A stretch of DNA of 64,000 nt, from the NCBI GenBank assembly GCA_951812925.1, contig OX638369.1:50215061-50279060 (forward strand), given 5' to 3'. Origin of the DNA: Calliopum simillimum (taxonomy: Eukaryota; Arthropoda; Insecta; Diptera; Lauxaniidae). The notes beneath the pieces were generated by a model, which made no database searches, was not told where the DNA came from, and worked only from the letters and a program-made list of their open reading frames with translations. Within the stretch, counting starts at the first letter, position 1. Every line of letters starts with the position of its first letter. Of this stretch, positions 32,921 through 45,565 are shown piece by piece. Made by a program: the position numbers and the translations under genes.

Positions 32921-34466
32921 TAGATATTTTGCTATAAATTATGGCAAAATTTTGGTCAAAACTAAGTCATTTTAAGCCCTAAAAGTTTTGAAAAATAACT
33001 ATAGAACCCTTCTTTAACGAAGTATAAGGAAATTTTTAAAAGTTTAGGTTTTCGGTCTTGAATTGTTGCTTAAATAAGTGTGACTCATAGGACATAGGAA
33101 CGCTATTTTTCCTTTGTTAACTTAAGGAAGAATTTTAGCCAAGCTACTGATATTTAATGATTTTTTTTTATGTTGCAATTGAAGAAATATTTAACTACAA
33201 TTCAAGTCTTTAAAATAAAAGTCAGCTATTTTGATGAAGAAAATATAACATTTTGAATATGTGACTCCTCGACGGGACATTCTGTTCTGACTTGCGGCAC
33301 AAGAATGAAATCAGTGAAATTTTTGTAGTGTATAATCGAATTTTTGATGCTTTTATGATGTCTATTGTAATAAGCAATAATTGCTTAAGACGATCTTTGG
33401 TCACAAATCAAAGCCGCATAAGCCATGTGGTCACAAATCAAATTTGAACCAATTTGCTTTTTGATCAAAAATCGGCCCAAACTGCTACTCCTTATTGTCA
33501 CAGGCAATAAGAGAGGATATCGTGATGAAAAGTTTTGAAGTTAAAATCAATGTCTTATAAGAAATAAAAAATTTTTGGTTGATTACGAAATGAGGAGTGA
33601 TTTTTCAAAAGAGCGTAAAACCACTTCCAACCTCGAACAAACCTAAGAATGCCATCGCCATTACCATCCTAAAATGCATCCTCTAGTTCAAAATTCATCA
33701 CAAAAAATACATTTTTCCAAGGTAAATTCGTGATATAATTTCATAGAAATTTTTAAAGTTTGATATGTCCCAGGCTATATAGGTGCTTACATACCATGCC
33801 TATAGACATTAGAATAAACTTCCAAATGGTAAAATAAGAGTGATTTCGAAACAAAAGGGCTTATTTCCAAACATTTCGGAACAAAAGGGCTTATTTCCAA
33901 ATGTTTTTTAAATTTTGCAATTACTACAAATATGTTACAACAAAAATGTTAAGGGGATTAGAATCTTTGGTCAACTCGCTATAACACTGGAGACATTAAA
34001 ATGAAATAAGTTATTGTAAACAGCCCATAAAAGTTTTTTCTCATTACTGAAAATTTGTTTAACATGGTTTTACCCCCTTTTGAAAAAACACTCCTCAAAT
34101 ATAAGCTGAACCAAATTGAGATAAATATGCTCGAAAAGTCGTCTTTTATAATTTTTTTTGAAACTTATTTTAGAGATAAGTAAGCAATCGACATTTTTCT
34201 CATTTTCTGTTTTAGAATGCAATGAATGATATATAGAATAATGTTCACTTTTTATTTATTTTACGGATTACTTTCGAATATTGTGTCCTATATTGAAATA
34301 AATTGTAAAAAATTAAAATTACATTTCTAACTTCTGCTTTATATTTATATCAAATACATAATTACCTCTAAAGAAAAGTATGAGACAGAAACCTGTTTTA
34401 TGTCTGTATTTTTTTTAGAATATTTCAAATGAACATTCCTTTCATTTCTGAATTAATGTTTTACTT

Positions 34467-35119
34467 GAATTTTTAATCATATATTTGCAAAGATCGATTT
34501 TACATATAAATCTATCAATGCATTTTCTAACACATAATTATGACAAATTAAGGAATGGATTAAAAACACGGCTGATAAGGTGGCAACACTTGCCAACTAC
34601 CATTCGGTATTGAACCTAATTCCAATGGAATAGCTATACCAAATATCAATAAATAACACAAAAAACAATTATGACATCAAGGCTTAAGTATTAACACACA
34701 AACAAAACTGGCAAAAGTCGGCTTCGCAGCCAGGCAGGGATGGTGCATTGGTCTAACGACTGGCACTGCGTTTGAGAGTTGTACTACCAACCGTGACGTC
34801 CTCGGTTCAACTCTCGCCCAGGCCAAAAACACAAAAGTTTTTCAGCTTGCAATTTTTCAATTATAATTAATTTAGTGAAATAAATATAATTATAATTACA
34901 ACAAAAATAGTCTGATGAGTCTTTGTGGCAAAAGACGATACATATGTCACTATAGCCGTGTTTTTAATCCGTTCCTTAATTTATCATAATTATTTGTTAA
35001 AAAATGCATTGATAGATTTATATGTAAATCGATCATTGCAAATATATGACTAAAAGTTCAATTAAAAATTAATTTTCAATATATAAATGTCATTAAGTAA
35101 CACACTTAAAAATTCTTAA
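34467..35119 (+). mobile_element. Retroposon-like repeat, copy 2 (full, with tRNA-like interior)
   Basis: It is flanked by a 16-mer direct repeat, AATTAATGTTTTACTT at 34451-34466 and AATTAATGTCTTACTT at 35120-35135 (one mismatch). The arms (34480-34575 and about 34965-35062) are inverted repeats of roughly 100 bp. The interior contains gggatggtgcattggtctaa and ggttcaactctcgcccaggc (A-box and B-box like) at 34738-34826. The 3' end (catta agtaacacac ttaaaaattctta) matches copy 1. Long target duplications are typical of target-primed retroposition, whereas long inverted arms are typical of DNA elements, so the class is unsettled. Confidence 0.65.
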
Positions 35120-37167
35120 AATTAATGTCTTACTTATAATAAATCACAGCACTTCAACTTGCAAAATATTATTTGACACATTTGTGTACTGATAACCTTT
35201 TAATCTTAGTACTAACTAAACATATAAATAATATATGTTTTCTGATTAAAGGTCAGACATATAACAAATTATTTAAAAGGCAGATAAAAATCCCAATGTA
35301 CTTATTTACCAGATCAAGACAAAAAGTTATGTTTAAATTAGAAATTGTGAATTGATGTTCCAGTCGGGTAAAATTTAAATAATTAATTCTAAAATTGGCG
35401 TATCCTGGTAAGTTAATACAATTCAAGTAAGCAGAGTTTAGTGATCATAGTAATTTTTATGGTTTGACTCTGGTTTTCGAGATATTTGCGCATAAAAATT
35501 AATTACATACAAATTTGAGAATGTAAAAACGGACAATTTATCATAATATTTGCAAAAGGTACATATAGCCGTTTTGAAATTATTTTTTAACAATAAAAAA
35601 TAAATTTTGTTATGAACACTTTTCTGCGAACGTAACACACTAAATAAGTAAGAAAATGTTAAAAATAAAACATAAAATTAAAAAACTTGATTAAAATTCC
35701 TTATGCTTTATACGATCCATATCCTGATCTCTTCATTCCCAACTTGAAATAAATGTTAATTTCTAAACAAAATGCCGCTTTACGCCTATTAATATGCAAT
35801 AAAAACATTTTGGTATCAATAAAACTTTTATATCGTATGCAAAGAACAAAAAAAAAAGGAAGAAATTAAAAATTCCAAATAACAAAAAAAAACATACAAT
35901 TTGAAGTTCATTAAAACAAGCGAAACAGCGTAGCCAGCCCGCTGTTTCAATTTGTGGAAAATAAGAAAATAATTTTGAAACAATGTACAAATATTTACAG
36001 AAACAACTTGTAAATATTTTTACAAGAAACACCTTCGAATTCGTATAAATAAAAGAGAATATGAATCTGCTTAATTTCACGCCTGGTATCTGTGCGATTA
36101 AACCGAAGAAGAAAAAATCGAGAGAAAATAAAAAAAAAAACCAAAGAGTAAAGAATTAAAATCAAATTTTCGTATTTCCAAATATTTTTCTTGAACTGTT
36201 TGCAACTTTCTATGAGCGGCACAAGACGAGTGATTCGAATTGTACTTTCTTAATGGATATCGAAATCATGCAAAAAAAAAAAAAGTATTTTATTTTGAAA
36301 ATTGCAAAAATGTTAACATTAAAAAAAAAAGTAAAAATAGAAAACACGTGGATTTCTGTTTCTTTTTTTTTTAAAAAAAAGACTGACCAAAGTTGTATTT
36401 TTATTATTTTCTTAATTAAATAATTGCAAATGAAAGGAAATTCCATACATCTGTAAAGATCAAAGTCAAAAAATAAAGCAAAAAATTCTGAAAAAGATAG
36501 CCTCAAACTTTCGCTTAAAAGTTAAACGATATGCTTCCTCATCCACCACTGTGATACGGAAGAAAATTATTTACGTATAAAAGTGTCGCTAAAATCGGTT
36601 GATATGAAAAAATTTGTTTTTTTTGCTGATTCAGAATCTGTTTTTAGCGAAATCCTATCAGATCCCTTTCAAAAGTTATACTAAAAATATTTTTGGAATT
36701 CTTCAACTAAAAATATGTTGTTACATTTGCATAAGGTTACGAAGCTTCTGGGAGGTAATAGGGGTGGCCTAGGTTTACAAAAAATTGCACCCGGAGGGGG
36801 GTCTAAAATGTACCCCTAAGGTGTTATAGGGTTAAAACTGATTTTCTGCCTCTTTTCAGAAAAAAAATTTTCTTGGATCATCCTAACGTTTTAGGGAAAA
36901 CATTTCTATGGTAAAGATTTAGCTAATTGTAAGAGCTTTCAGATAGTGTATATGGTTTAAAGGGTTTAAAAAGAATTCGCAAAGTTCTGGACCTTTAAAA
37001 TTGATATTTTAATTTTTTTCCCCATTTTTTGACTTTGATGGCCATTTTAGTATGAAAAAGGTCCTATTACTATAGCTTTTTGTAATTCTTTTTGAAATCT
37101 TCGTTAAATATCCTTTAATCCGATAGTGCATTTGTCATATATATACAACATATATGTATGTGTATTA

Positions 37168-39659
37168 GGGTGGGCCAAATTGTATGGACGAAATTTTATC
37201 GACCTCGGCTACCCCCCTATGTGAAAGTTCATTCAATTCTATGAATATTTGCCCAAGGAACTATACCTCTGCGTTCAACTTTAGTTTGGCGCATTTTTGA
37301 TCGAAAATTTCACCTTTTACTAACTTTTTTTTTATTTTGTATTTAAAATTTATATAAAATCAAAAGTAATGTCATTACATGATTTCGCTGGTATTCTGTC
37401 AGTAATCAATTAAATTGGGTTCTGTTTACATAAAAAGTTTACTTGATGGTGTGGAATTGATGCTATATATTTAAAAAAGTGATATGGGTCAAATAGCCGA
37501 TTATTTTGACCGACATTCAAAATAAACGATTCATATTTTTGTATGCATTTTTTCAAACAAAATACCAACTTAGGCTAAAAGTTCATTCAATTCCATGAAC
37601 ATTTGCCCAAGAAACCGTACCTCTACGTTCAACTTTAGTTCGGCGCATTTTCGATTGAAAATTTTACCTTGCGTTTAATATTTATTTTTATGCTTAATTT
37701 TCCAAATTCTTATAGAGCCAAAAGTAATATCATAATATGTTTTGGCTGGTATTCTGTCAGTAATCAATAAAATTGGATTTTGTTTTTACCAAAAATTCGG
37801 TTACCGGACATAATCCCAACGGACATAATCCCCATTTCGTAAATTGGGATTATGTCCGAAAATTTTTCGGTCATAATCCCCATTTTAGCCATGGGGGTTA
37901 TGTCCGCAAATTTTTCGGACATAATCCCAATGGGGGTTATGTCCGAAAAATGTAATTAAGATTGAACAAAATTTTTGCAATAATCCATTTAAAAAATTTA
38001 TGTAGTGTTGGATGTTATATACTGATCCGCCACCGAAGGCCGCCGCGAAGCCGGTGTTGGATTTTTGGGAGTTTTAAACCCTGAGCTGCGGCCGCAGGCC
38101 GCCCACTTACCCCTCCTCTTATGAAAAATTACTGTGGCTAGCAAACTAGGTGTTGGATATATTATAGACTGATTCGCGGCCGAAGGCTGCCGCGAAGCCG
38201 GTGTTGGATTTTTGGGAGTTTTAAATCCTGAGCTGCGGCCGCAGGCCGCCCACTTACCCCTACCCTTATGTAAAGTTACTGTGGCTAGCAAACTAGGTGT
38301 TGGATATATTATAGACTGATCAGCGGCTGAAGGCCGCTGCGGAAACGGTATTGGAATTTTTGGGAGTTGCAAATCCTGAGCTGCTTCTGTTGTCAATAAT
38401 AAAATATCGTTATGGGGACTATGTCCGTTTTTTCCTGGGGATTATGTCCGAAACACTTGCGGACATAATCCCCATTGAAAAAATGGGGGTTATGTCCGAA
38501 TAACTTGCGGACATAATCCCCATATAGTAAATGGGGATTATGTCCGTGGGGATTATGTCACGGCACCGAAAAATTCACTTGATAGCGTGGAATTGATTAT
38601 ATTTATTTAAAAAATTATATCGGTCAAATAACCGATTTCAAAATAAACGAGTTATATTTTTACATGGATTTTTTCGATCAATTTTTAAATATTTTCATGG
38701 ATTTATTTAAATAAAACAGCAATCCAAGTGCAGTGTGACATTTATTGTTTGAAATATAAATAAATATAACCGATTTATTATAAACGATTCATATTTTTAC
38801 ATGGATTTTTTCAATCGAAACACCAACCCAAGTGTTTTTGGATGCTAGGATGCCAAATCTGACACTCATTTTTACCCAGGGCAACATGTAGTGGCAGTTT
38901 TAGGAAATAAATTAGCCGCTTTTTTAAATTTAACAGAACAATATACCAAAAATTCATGTAAAAATATGAATGTTTTTAATAAATTTACATAATTTGACCG
39001 ATATAGTTTTTTGGAATAAATATAATTAATTTCACGCTATCAAGTAAACTTTTCGTAAAAACAAAACCCAATTTTATTGATTACTGACAGAATACCAGTC
39101 AAAACATATTATGATATTACTTTTGGCTCTATAAGAATTTTGAAAATTAAGCATAAAAATAAATATTAAACGCAAGGTAAAATTTTCAATCGAAAATGCG
39201 CCGAACTAAAGTTGAACGTAGAGGTACGGTTTCTTGGGCAAATGTTCATGGAATTGAATGAACTTTTACCCTAGATTGGTATTTTGTTTGAAAATATGCA
39301 TCCAAAAATATGAATCGTTTATTTTGAATTTCGGTCAAAATAATCGGCTATTTGACCCAAATCACTTTTTTAAATTTATAGCATCAATTCCACACCATCA
39401 AGTAAACTTTTTATGTAAACAGAACCCAATTCAATTGATTACTGACAGAATACCAGCCAAATCATGTAATGACATTACTTTTGATTTTATAAAAATTTAA
39501 AAAATTTTGTATGAAAATAAAAAAAAAAATTAGTAAAAACTGAAATTTTCGATCAAAAATGCGCCGAACTAAAGTTAAGCGCAGAGGTAAATATTCATAG
39601 AATCGAATGAACTTTCACATAGGAGAGTAGCCGAGATCAGTTTTCAAATCGGCCCACCC
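37168..39659. mobile_element. TA-flanked fold-back, 'GGGTGGGCC' family (inner arms)
   Basis: GGGTGGGCCAAATTGTATGG at the left is mirrored by the right end (caaatcggcccaccc), with TA on both sides (37166-37167 and 39660-39661). Internal blocks shared with 4780-5613 occur in both arms: tcaagtaaact, gacagaataccag, gacattacttttg. Each arm is itself made of two units joined tail to tail (37168-37440 and 37560-37790), so the element looks like a dimer of a shorter MITE. Confidence 0.75.
37798..38568. mobile_element. Non-autonomous DNA transposon with GGACATAATCCCC sub-terminal repeats, 771 bp
   Basis: Ends CGGTTACCGGACATAATCCC and CGGTGCCGTGACATAATCCC (inverted) pair at 17 of 20 positions. The target AAAAATT is repeated on both sides (37791-37797, 38569-38575), and the neighbouring arm at 39030-39060 shows the site without the insert. 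About a dozen copies of GGACATAATCCC in both orientations fill 37805-37950 and 38410-38560. The middle holds about three units of a 146-bp GC-rich tandem repeat (38000-38400). No transposase is encoded; the superfamily is uncertain (7-8 bp duplication). Confidence 0.75.
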
Positions 39660-40739
39660 TAATGTGTATATAATTGTATGTATGTAACATAACTTATTTT
39701 TAATTGAAGAATTCCTTTAAATACTTATTAAAAGGTATTTTTAGTATAACTTTTAATTGGGATCTGATAGGATTTCGCTAAAAACAGATTCTGAATAAAT
39801 TTTATCATCCAAACCAACTTCAGCAACACTTTTATACGTAAATAATTTTCTTCCGTTTCACCGTGCACTACATCATACGCAGCGCAACGCATGCGAGTAA
39901 CCCGTGTGTTACATAGAAAAGTATTGTTGTCTAACCTCAATCAAAAAAATTGGTATGACAAATGTACTATCGGATTAAAGGATATTTAACGAAAATTTCA
40001 AGAAGAATTACAAAAAGCTATATTAATAGGACCTTTTTCATACTAAAATGGCCATCAAAGTCAAAAAATGGGGAAAAAAATTAAAATATCAACTTTAAAG
40101 GTCCAGAACTTTGCGAAATCCTTTTAAACCCTATAAACCATATACACTATCTGAAAGTTCTTACAATTAGCTAAATCTTTGCCATTGAAATGTTTTCCCT
40201 AAAACGTTAGGATGATCCAAGAAAATTTTTTTTTCTGAAAAGAGGCAAAAAATCAGTTTTAACCCTATAACTCCTTAGGGGTACATTTTGGACCCCCCTC
40301 CGGGTGCAGTTTTTTGTAAACCTAGGCCTCCCCTATTACCTCCCAGAAGCTTCGTAACCTTATGCAAATGTAACAACATATTTTTAGTTGAAGAATTCCA
40401 AAAATACTTATTAAAAGGTATTTTTAGTATAATTTTTGAAAGGGATCTGATAGGATTTCGCTAAAAACAGATTCTGAATCAGCAAAAAAAAAACAAATTT
40501 TTTCATATCAACCGATTTTAGCGATACTTTTATACGTAAATAATTTTCTTCCGTATCACCGTGCCACCAAGATATAGCACCCAGTGATAATTTTTCTGTT
40601 CTGAATTTGAAAAAATGTATCAGCGATAAAAACGATGTGGCCAATTATTGTGTTTGTGAAAAAATTTCATATCAAAAAATCATCAAATTGTCGAAAACTA
40701 AAAATTCGGAAAGAAAATTAATTAAGCACTAAAATTATT

Positions 40740-40932
40740 GAGCATGACCCGGCAGAATGTAGTTCTCGCCTTTTGTACTTAATTTTGCGAGTGGGCCATT
40801 TTCTTCGGTATTTTTCCCTCTATTTTTTTCTCGTTTGTGCACACCACGCGTACTTTGTGTCGGGGTGTTGAAATTAGTCAGTGTATTTAATTTAGACTAA
40901 AATATGTATTAAATGTTGTTGAGGTAAAAATT
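40740..40932 (+). promoter_or_regulatory. Possible promoter and untranslated first exon
   Basis: This is a locally GC-richer, non-repetitive stretch (gcacaccacgcgtactttgtg...ttagtcagtgtattt) with an initiator-like TCAGTG at about 40888 and a GT donor candidate (gttgttgag|gtaaaa) at about 40924. I see no coding sequence. It is offered only as a weak candidate. Confidence 0.2.
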
Positions 40933-41533
40933 AACTATGAATGAATTGATGGAAATTAATCGTTTTTTTTTTTTTTAGTTTGTTGTTTATTTATATTTGA
41001 GTTTGCAACTTTGATTTATGACATAAATTATATGTTAATTTATTTTTTTTATTTCAGGTTTATAAAAACAAAAATACACACATGTAGCGTTTTTTTTGTG
41101 GGTATTTTGGTGTTAAATGTTACGTATACAATATATTGTGTGGCAAACATGTTTTGAGTAAAAACTAATTTTTTTCGAAAATTCGGAAAAACATTTATTC
41201 TTAATACTTTAAATTATTTTTTGGTATCAAAAATAAAATTAGTTTTGCATCGCTTGCTAATTGATATTAAATATTTATTATCTTGTAGCAAAATTATGAA
41301 AAAATTATTTCTTAGATATGTTCTTAATTTTTTGCAAATGATTTTGAATCAATTATTAAATTAATAATACCAATAGAAAGAGTTTTACTCAACCTCTACA
41401 CTTTCAAAGAAATGGACTTCGTTTTCTACAAACACGAGTTTCAAGACACAAACAGTAATTTTAAAATGATTTAACTCAATAAATTTTTGCATTTTTCAGG
41501 TGATCAAGGTGTCTTTATTCAATATTATATATA

Positions 41534-42754
41534 AAAGGTGATCCAATACGAAGTCCCTTTTCCAACTAGGTTGTTTTGATAGCTGTTACGTGTCAAATGG
41601 CTTGTTCAATACGATTCAATCATAAATAGACTTACTTCTGAACAACGTTTATTAATTGTGGAAACTTACTACCAAAATCAGTCATCAGTTAGAGAATGTT
41701 ATAGAGTTCTTCAACATCATTTTGGTCATTATGAGCGTCCAACTGAGCGTACTTTGCGTAACACCATCACCAGAATTCGAAGCAATTTTACACTATTAGA
41801 CATTCATCATTCAACCAGAGTGCATAGAGCGCGTCATGAAAACCGTCAACAATCCATTTGTCGCCGACCTCAGGCTTTAGGCATCTCTTATGTATCATTG
41901 TGGCGAATCTTGAGAGGCGATCTTGGTCTGAAGGCCTATAAAATAAAGCTCGTACAAGAATTGAAGCCGGCTAACCTTGGTGTACGTTTTAATTTCAGTT
42001 AATGGGCCTTACAACAACTTCAAATTGATCCATTATTTTATCGAAAAAATGTGTTTTGCGACGAAGCTCATTTCTGGTTGAATGGCTACGTTAACAAGCA
42101 AAATTGCCGTATTTGGGCCAATAAACAACCAGAAGCAATTCAAGAGCTTCCAATGTATTCCGTTAAATGTACTGTTTGGTGTGGTTTATGGGCAGGAGGC
42201 ATCATCGGACCGTATTTCTTCCAAAATGCGGATGGAGCCCGTGTTACGGTTAATGGTGCTCGCTACAGAGCAATGATCAATGAATTTTTGTTGCCAAAAA
42301 TTCAGGATATTAGTGTAGCCGACCTCTGGTTTACACAGGATGGCGCAACATGCCATTCAACTGGAGAAACAATCGCTTTATTGTGGGCAACGTTCGATGA
42401 CAACATCATCTCAAGAAATGCTTCTGCTATTTGGGCACCAAGATCATGTGATTTGACGCCATTGGATTACTTTCATTGGGGATATGTTAAGTCACTTGCT
42501 TATGTCGTCAAACCCGAAACCATCATAACTCGTGTTATTCAAGGGATACCGCCCAATATGTTCGAAAGTGTGGTCAAAAATTGAATAAACCATTTAAAAG
42601 CTAGTCGTGCGCAATATTTGAACAAAATAATGTTTAAACATTGAGTTGTAGGAACCGAACTATCATTCGAAATAAAGATTTGCATTAATACATTGATTTT
42701 TATTATGTATATTATTTAGAAAACAAAGTGGGAAGCTCCCATTAGATCACCCGT
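41534..42754 (+). mobile_element. Tc1/mariner-superfamily transposon, 1.22 kb
   Basis: TA lies on both sides (41532-41533, 42755-42756). The ends pair imperfectly: AAAGGTGATCCAATAC at the left and, inverted, ACGGGTGATCTAATGG at the right. The size and single ORF match the superfamily. The transposase is described separately. Confidence 0.85.
41622..42644 (+). pseudogene. Tc1/mariner-type transposase with two in-frame stops
   Basis: One frame is kept throughout. It starts near NRLTSEQRLLIVETYYQN, a DUF4817-like helix-turn-helix (to about 41780). After a TAA at 42000-42002 the same frame resumes with WALQQLQIDP and the catalytic core: FCDEAHFWLNGYVNKQ (first Asp), FTQDGATCHS (second Asp), and CDLTPLDYFHWGYVK (third Asp). 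A TGA at 42582-42584 then cuts the frame, and the tail NHLKASRAQYLNKIMFKH follows. With all three acidic residues visible and only two stops, it decayed recently. An ATG start in this frame is not visible, and a frame change may exist near 41610. Confidence 0.88.
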
Positions 42755-43689
42755 TACTCTAGAAAATGCAAAAATGCACGGATCTTGATTTCTGGAAGTT
42801 AGGTGCCCTTTTTCTATTAAACATTAAATTCGAAAATCAAACATTTTACTGAAAACGAAAAAGTATCGTTTAAGAGATAACTTTTATCCTTTCTACCATA
42901 CTGTGTCAATAGAAAAATTGCTATATAGCATAAAAAAATAATTTCAAATTACATTTATGCATCTGAAAAGTTATGGCAGACAATAGGTGTTCGATTTTGT
43001 TGCTATATCTGTAGCTTTTTTCTTGGATAGTTGCTGAGTATTAACTTTATAATACGTTTCTACCTGAGATTTATGAGGTGATTTGCTGCTGTTTCGAGAT
43101 CCTTTGATTTACTACAAAAAAAAAAATAAAGAAATCTATATATGACTAGATTTATTTTAAATCTCCGTATAAATCTTAGCAGAGCTTCCTTCTTTTTAGA
43201 AACAAAGCAAATAGAAGATAAATATTAAGAAGAAAAGGTAAACAACTTTCCCTCTTATGACGTTTATTGTCACAAATAAATGTTTTTCGGCCGAATACAA
43301 TTCAACAACGTAAACGTTGCATGAGGGATAACAGTGAGTTCAAGTAGAAATTAAAAAATAAATCCTTATTTCGGTTTAGTTAACCAAAGTCATAACAATA
43401 TGGTAAAAGACCGTATGATTAAAATATCAATTCAATTAAGTTGCGGTATTCGATTTGAACTCGAATTCCTTCATCAAATTACAAACAAAAAAAGGTACAT
43501 AATATTAATGAAAACGTTCTTATGTCTAATGAAAAAATTCATCATACGTTCATGAACGCATACGTACACTTATGAATCATTTCTAAAACGCAAGAACTTG
43601 CTCATAAAATCTAAGAACGAAATTCATAAATTTTTTTCGAACATGAAAAAATTTTCATATAAATTTTAAAATACCTACAAAACTTTACA

Positions 43690-43785
43690 CAAAAACCTCA
43701 GAGGCGTCTTTAGCGTGTATGATAAGGAACTAGTAATATTTCTCTGCGCTTTGTCTTTCAGGTTCGAGCCCCAATGCGGGCGAAA
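43690..43785 (+). repeat. tRNA-like fragment
   Basis: cagaggcgtctttagcgtgt resembles an A-box region and ggttcgagcccc at 43763 is a near-consensus B box. The cloverleaf cannot be completed by eye (long, unpaired middle), so it is probably a tRNA-derived relic. The rest of 42,760-45,440 holds AT-rich DNA with no gene I can support; a fragment reading FRTAWLESF near 44590 is unassigned. Confidence 0.35.
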
Positions 43786-45453
43786 AGTTCTCTTTTATAA
43801 TAAGAATAACACTAACGCTCTGGGACCTAAAACATACATTGTTAGAATGAAATGATGCTTTTACGAAAGTAAGCTCTTGCGTCTGAAAAAAGCTTTTATT
43901 TTTTGACATCTTTTTGAAGTGTTTTTTCCCCTTAAGACAATATACCTATACTTACCATAGCGACATAAAGAAGGACTTTCAAGAATACTATTTTTTCCTT
44001 TTAGCATAAAGCTGTCTAGAATCACAAGGATAACGTGCAGTTTGTCGTTTGTACACCTATAGGAGTATTTTACTCCTATTTGAGCAAGAGTGCTCCTATA
44101 CTCCCCTGAACCATTTTTGTACTCCTTTTCAATACTTGGTACTTCATTGCAAATTTTCAATCAAAAACCTTGTGTAATGCAAACTAAAATTTTCAATGTT
44201 GCTGGTTCACACGACAGATAATTTAGTGTGTCTTAATGTACTTATGTTCAGCTTAATAATTTTGAAGCGCACATACTGCACAAAGATTTTAATTTTGTCT
44301 GGCAATACCCACTTTTAAATAAGTTTTTAATATTTGAAAAATTCGCAGTAAGTCAATGGCTATAATTTGGAAAAGCGTTGAAAACAAGTGATTTTAATGA
44401 AATATGAACAAGTGAAAAAGTTTGAATATTTCTGCAATTAAATTTACGAACTCTATATATTTATAACAGGTTTATAGTTAAAGCAAAAAAAGTAGCTGCG
44501 AACTCCACTGATGCTAGCAAATCACCAGAAACGAGGAGATAAACGATATCAGACGTGCTAAAGTATCCAGCAACAAAAGAGCACAAAAATTTCGAACTGC
44601 TTGGTTGGAAAGTTTTAGTTTGCTCCAACCAAGAATGGGTCCAAAGAATGAAGTCGTTTTGAAAATATTGCCAAGTTTCGATTCCAACGAACGTAAGGCA
44701 ATTGACAAGACATGAAAGTTCAAAATTTCATTCCAAGGTTGTGCTGAGCTTGTGATATTGCAATATTGTCAGTTAAAAACTTCTACAAAAAACAACTTGT
44801 AATTGATACCGTCATTAAAAATCATTTTATTCTGTGAGACGGTTAAAAAACGAGCATGATAGTACTCCCCATTAGCCCAAAATACTCCCAAAAAATCTAA
44901 AAATAAGTACCGAGATTTTTTTTGAAACGACATCACTGATAACGTGTAACACAAATAATATTTCAAGTCGATGTAAATTTTTCTTAAAGTGAAGGAACTT
45001 TTTCCTAATTTCATGTAATCTTATAGTATAAAATGTTTGATCTGTAGTTGATCTGTAGTATATGAATGCTTATTTAGGTATATTATATCTATAAGGCTGA
45101 CATTAAAATAAACAAAAAAATAGGAGTTAAATTTTTTATGATATCAAATTGAACTTAAAAAGTGTCAGAAAATCAAAATTTCATTAAAATTTTTACAATT
45201 ATATAAATTGACCAAGCTGCACCTTAAAACGTTCAGGTCATAATTGAATCAAAGGCAGTTAATATTAATTAACGATTGTTGTTGTTCTGTGTGTTTATAT
45301 TTAATATGCAATTAAAGTGAAAAGATAATTAAAATCATGTTTATATACAATTTAACTTTTAAAGCTCTAGTTATTAGAATTTGTGTTTTGTAACAGCATC
45401 GTTTTTTTAATGATTTTTTATTTATTTTTATTTTTTTTTGTATTTCGCCGTAG

Positions 45454-45565
45454 ATGACCTACCGTGTCTATACCACTCCCATTCGAGGTATTATTCGTTA
45501 CAATCAAGAAAAAATAACAAAATTTATCGAGAAAAAAAAAGTGCAATTTTAAAAAATAATTAATG
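45454..45565 (+). other. Orphan exon candidate with short ORF
   Basis: A T-rich tract ends in gccgtag at 45453, directly followed by ATG and a 32-codon ORF (MTYRVYTTPIRGIIRYNQ... to TAA at 45552). The stretch closes with a near-perfect donor, aATG|GTAAGT, at 45565. It is not an obvious repeat. It could be an internal, mostly untranslated exon of a long-intron gene whose other exons are outside or unrecognised. I do not recognise the peptide. Confidence 0.25.

Larger units (their letters stand above)
31445..34099. mobile_element. TA-flanked fold-back element, 2.66 kb
   Basis: TTTGAGGAGTGATTTTTCAA at the left is mirrored at 34060-34099. The arms run about 280 bp (31445-31720 and 33790-34099) and include aagattctaatccccttaac and aagcccttttgtttcgaaat with their mirrors. 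TA lies on each side (31443-31444, 34100-34101). A third arm start (gaggagtgatttttcaaaag) recurs at 33593, so the structure is a composite. It contains the Helitron-like piece 32093-32331. No transposase was recognised. Confidence 0.7.
36547..40563. repeat. ~4-kb nested palindrome
   Basis: The outer arms are 36547-37145 and 39950-40563: cacggtgatacgg-type ends, then acgtataaaagtg, and hundreds of mirrored bases. The inner arms are 37168-37790 and 38577-39659. The 771-bp element 37798-38568 sits at the centre. A partial extra copy of the outer arm end lies at 39718-39870. The 4-mer ccac flanks both outer ends (36543-36546, 40564-40567), too short to call a duplication. A further copy of the outer arm lies at 590-1078. 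Confidence 0.8.

Noticed and set aside
34738..34826. Functional tRNA gene
   Set aside because: A- and B-box-like text is present but no complete acceptor, D, anticodon and T arms can be paired by eye; it lies within a dispersed repeat.
35763..36506. Phe/Leu-rich minus-strand ORFs suggesting membrane proteins
   Set aside because: They come from A-rich plus-strand DNA read as TTT/TTC codons; hydrophobicity is a composition artefact.
37998..38396. 132-codon minus-strand ORF made of near-identical 49-residue repeats
   Set aside because: It lies in the tandem core of a transposon; the unit length is close to a multiple of three, which keeps a frame open by chance. No start context or family resemblance.
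43690..43785. Functional tRNA gene with intron
   Set aside because: Only the B box is convincing; the acceptor stem does not close.
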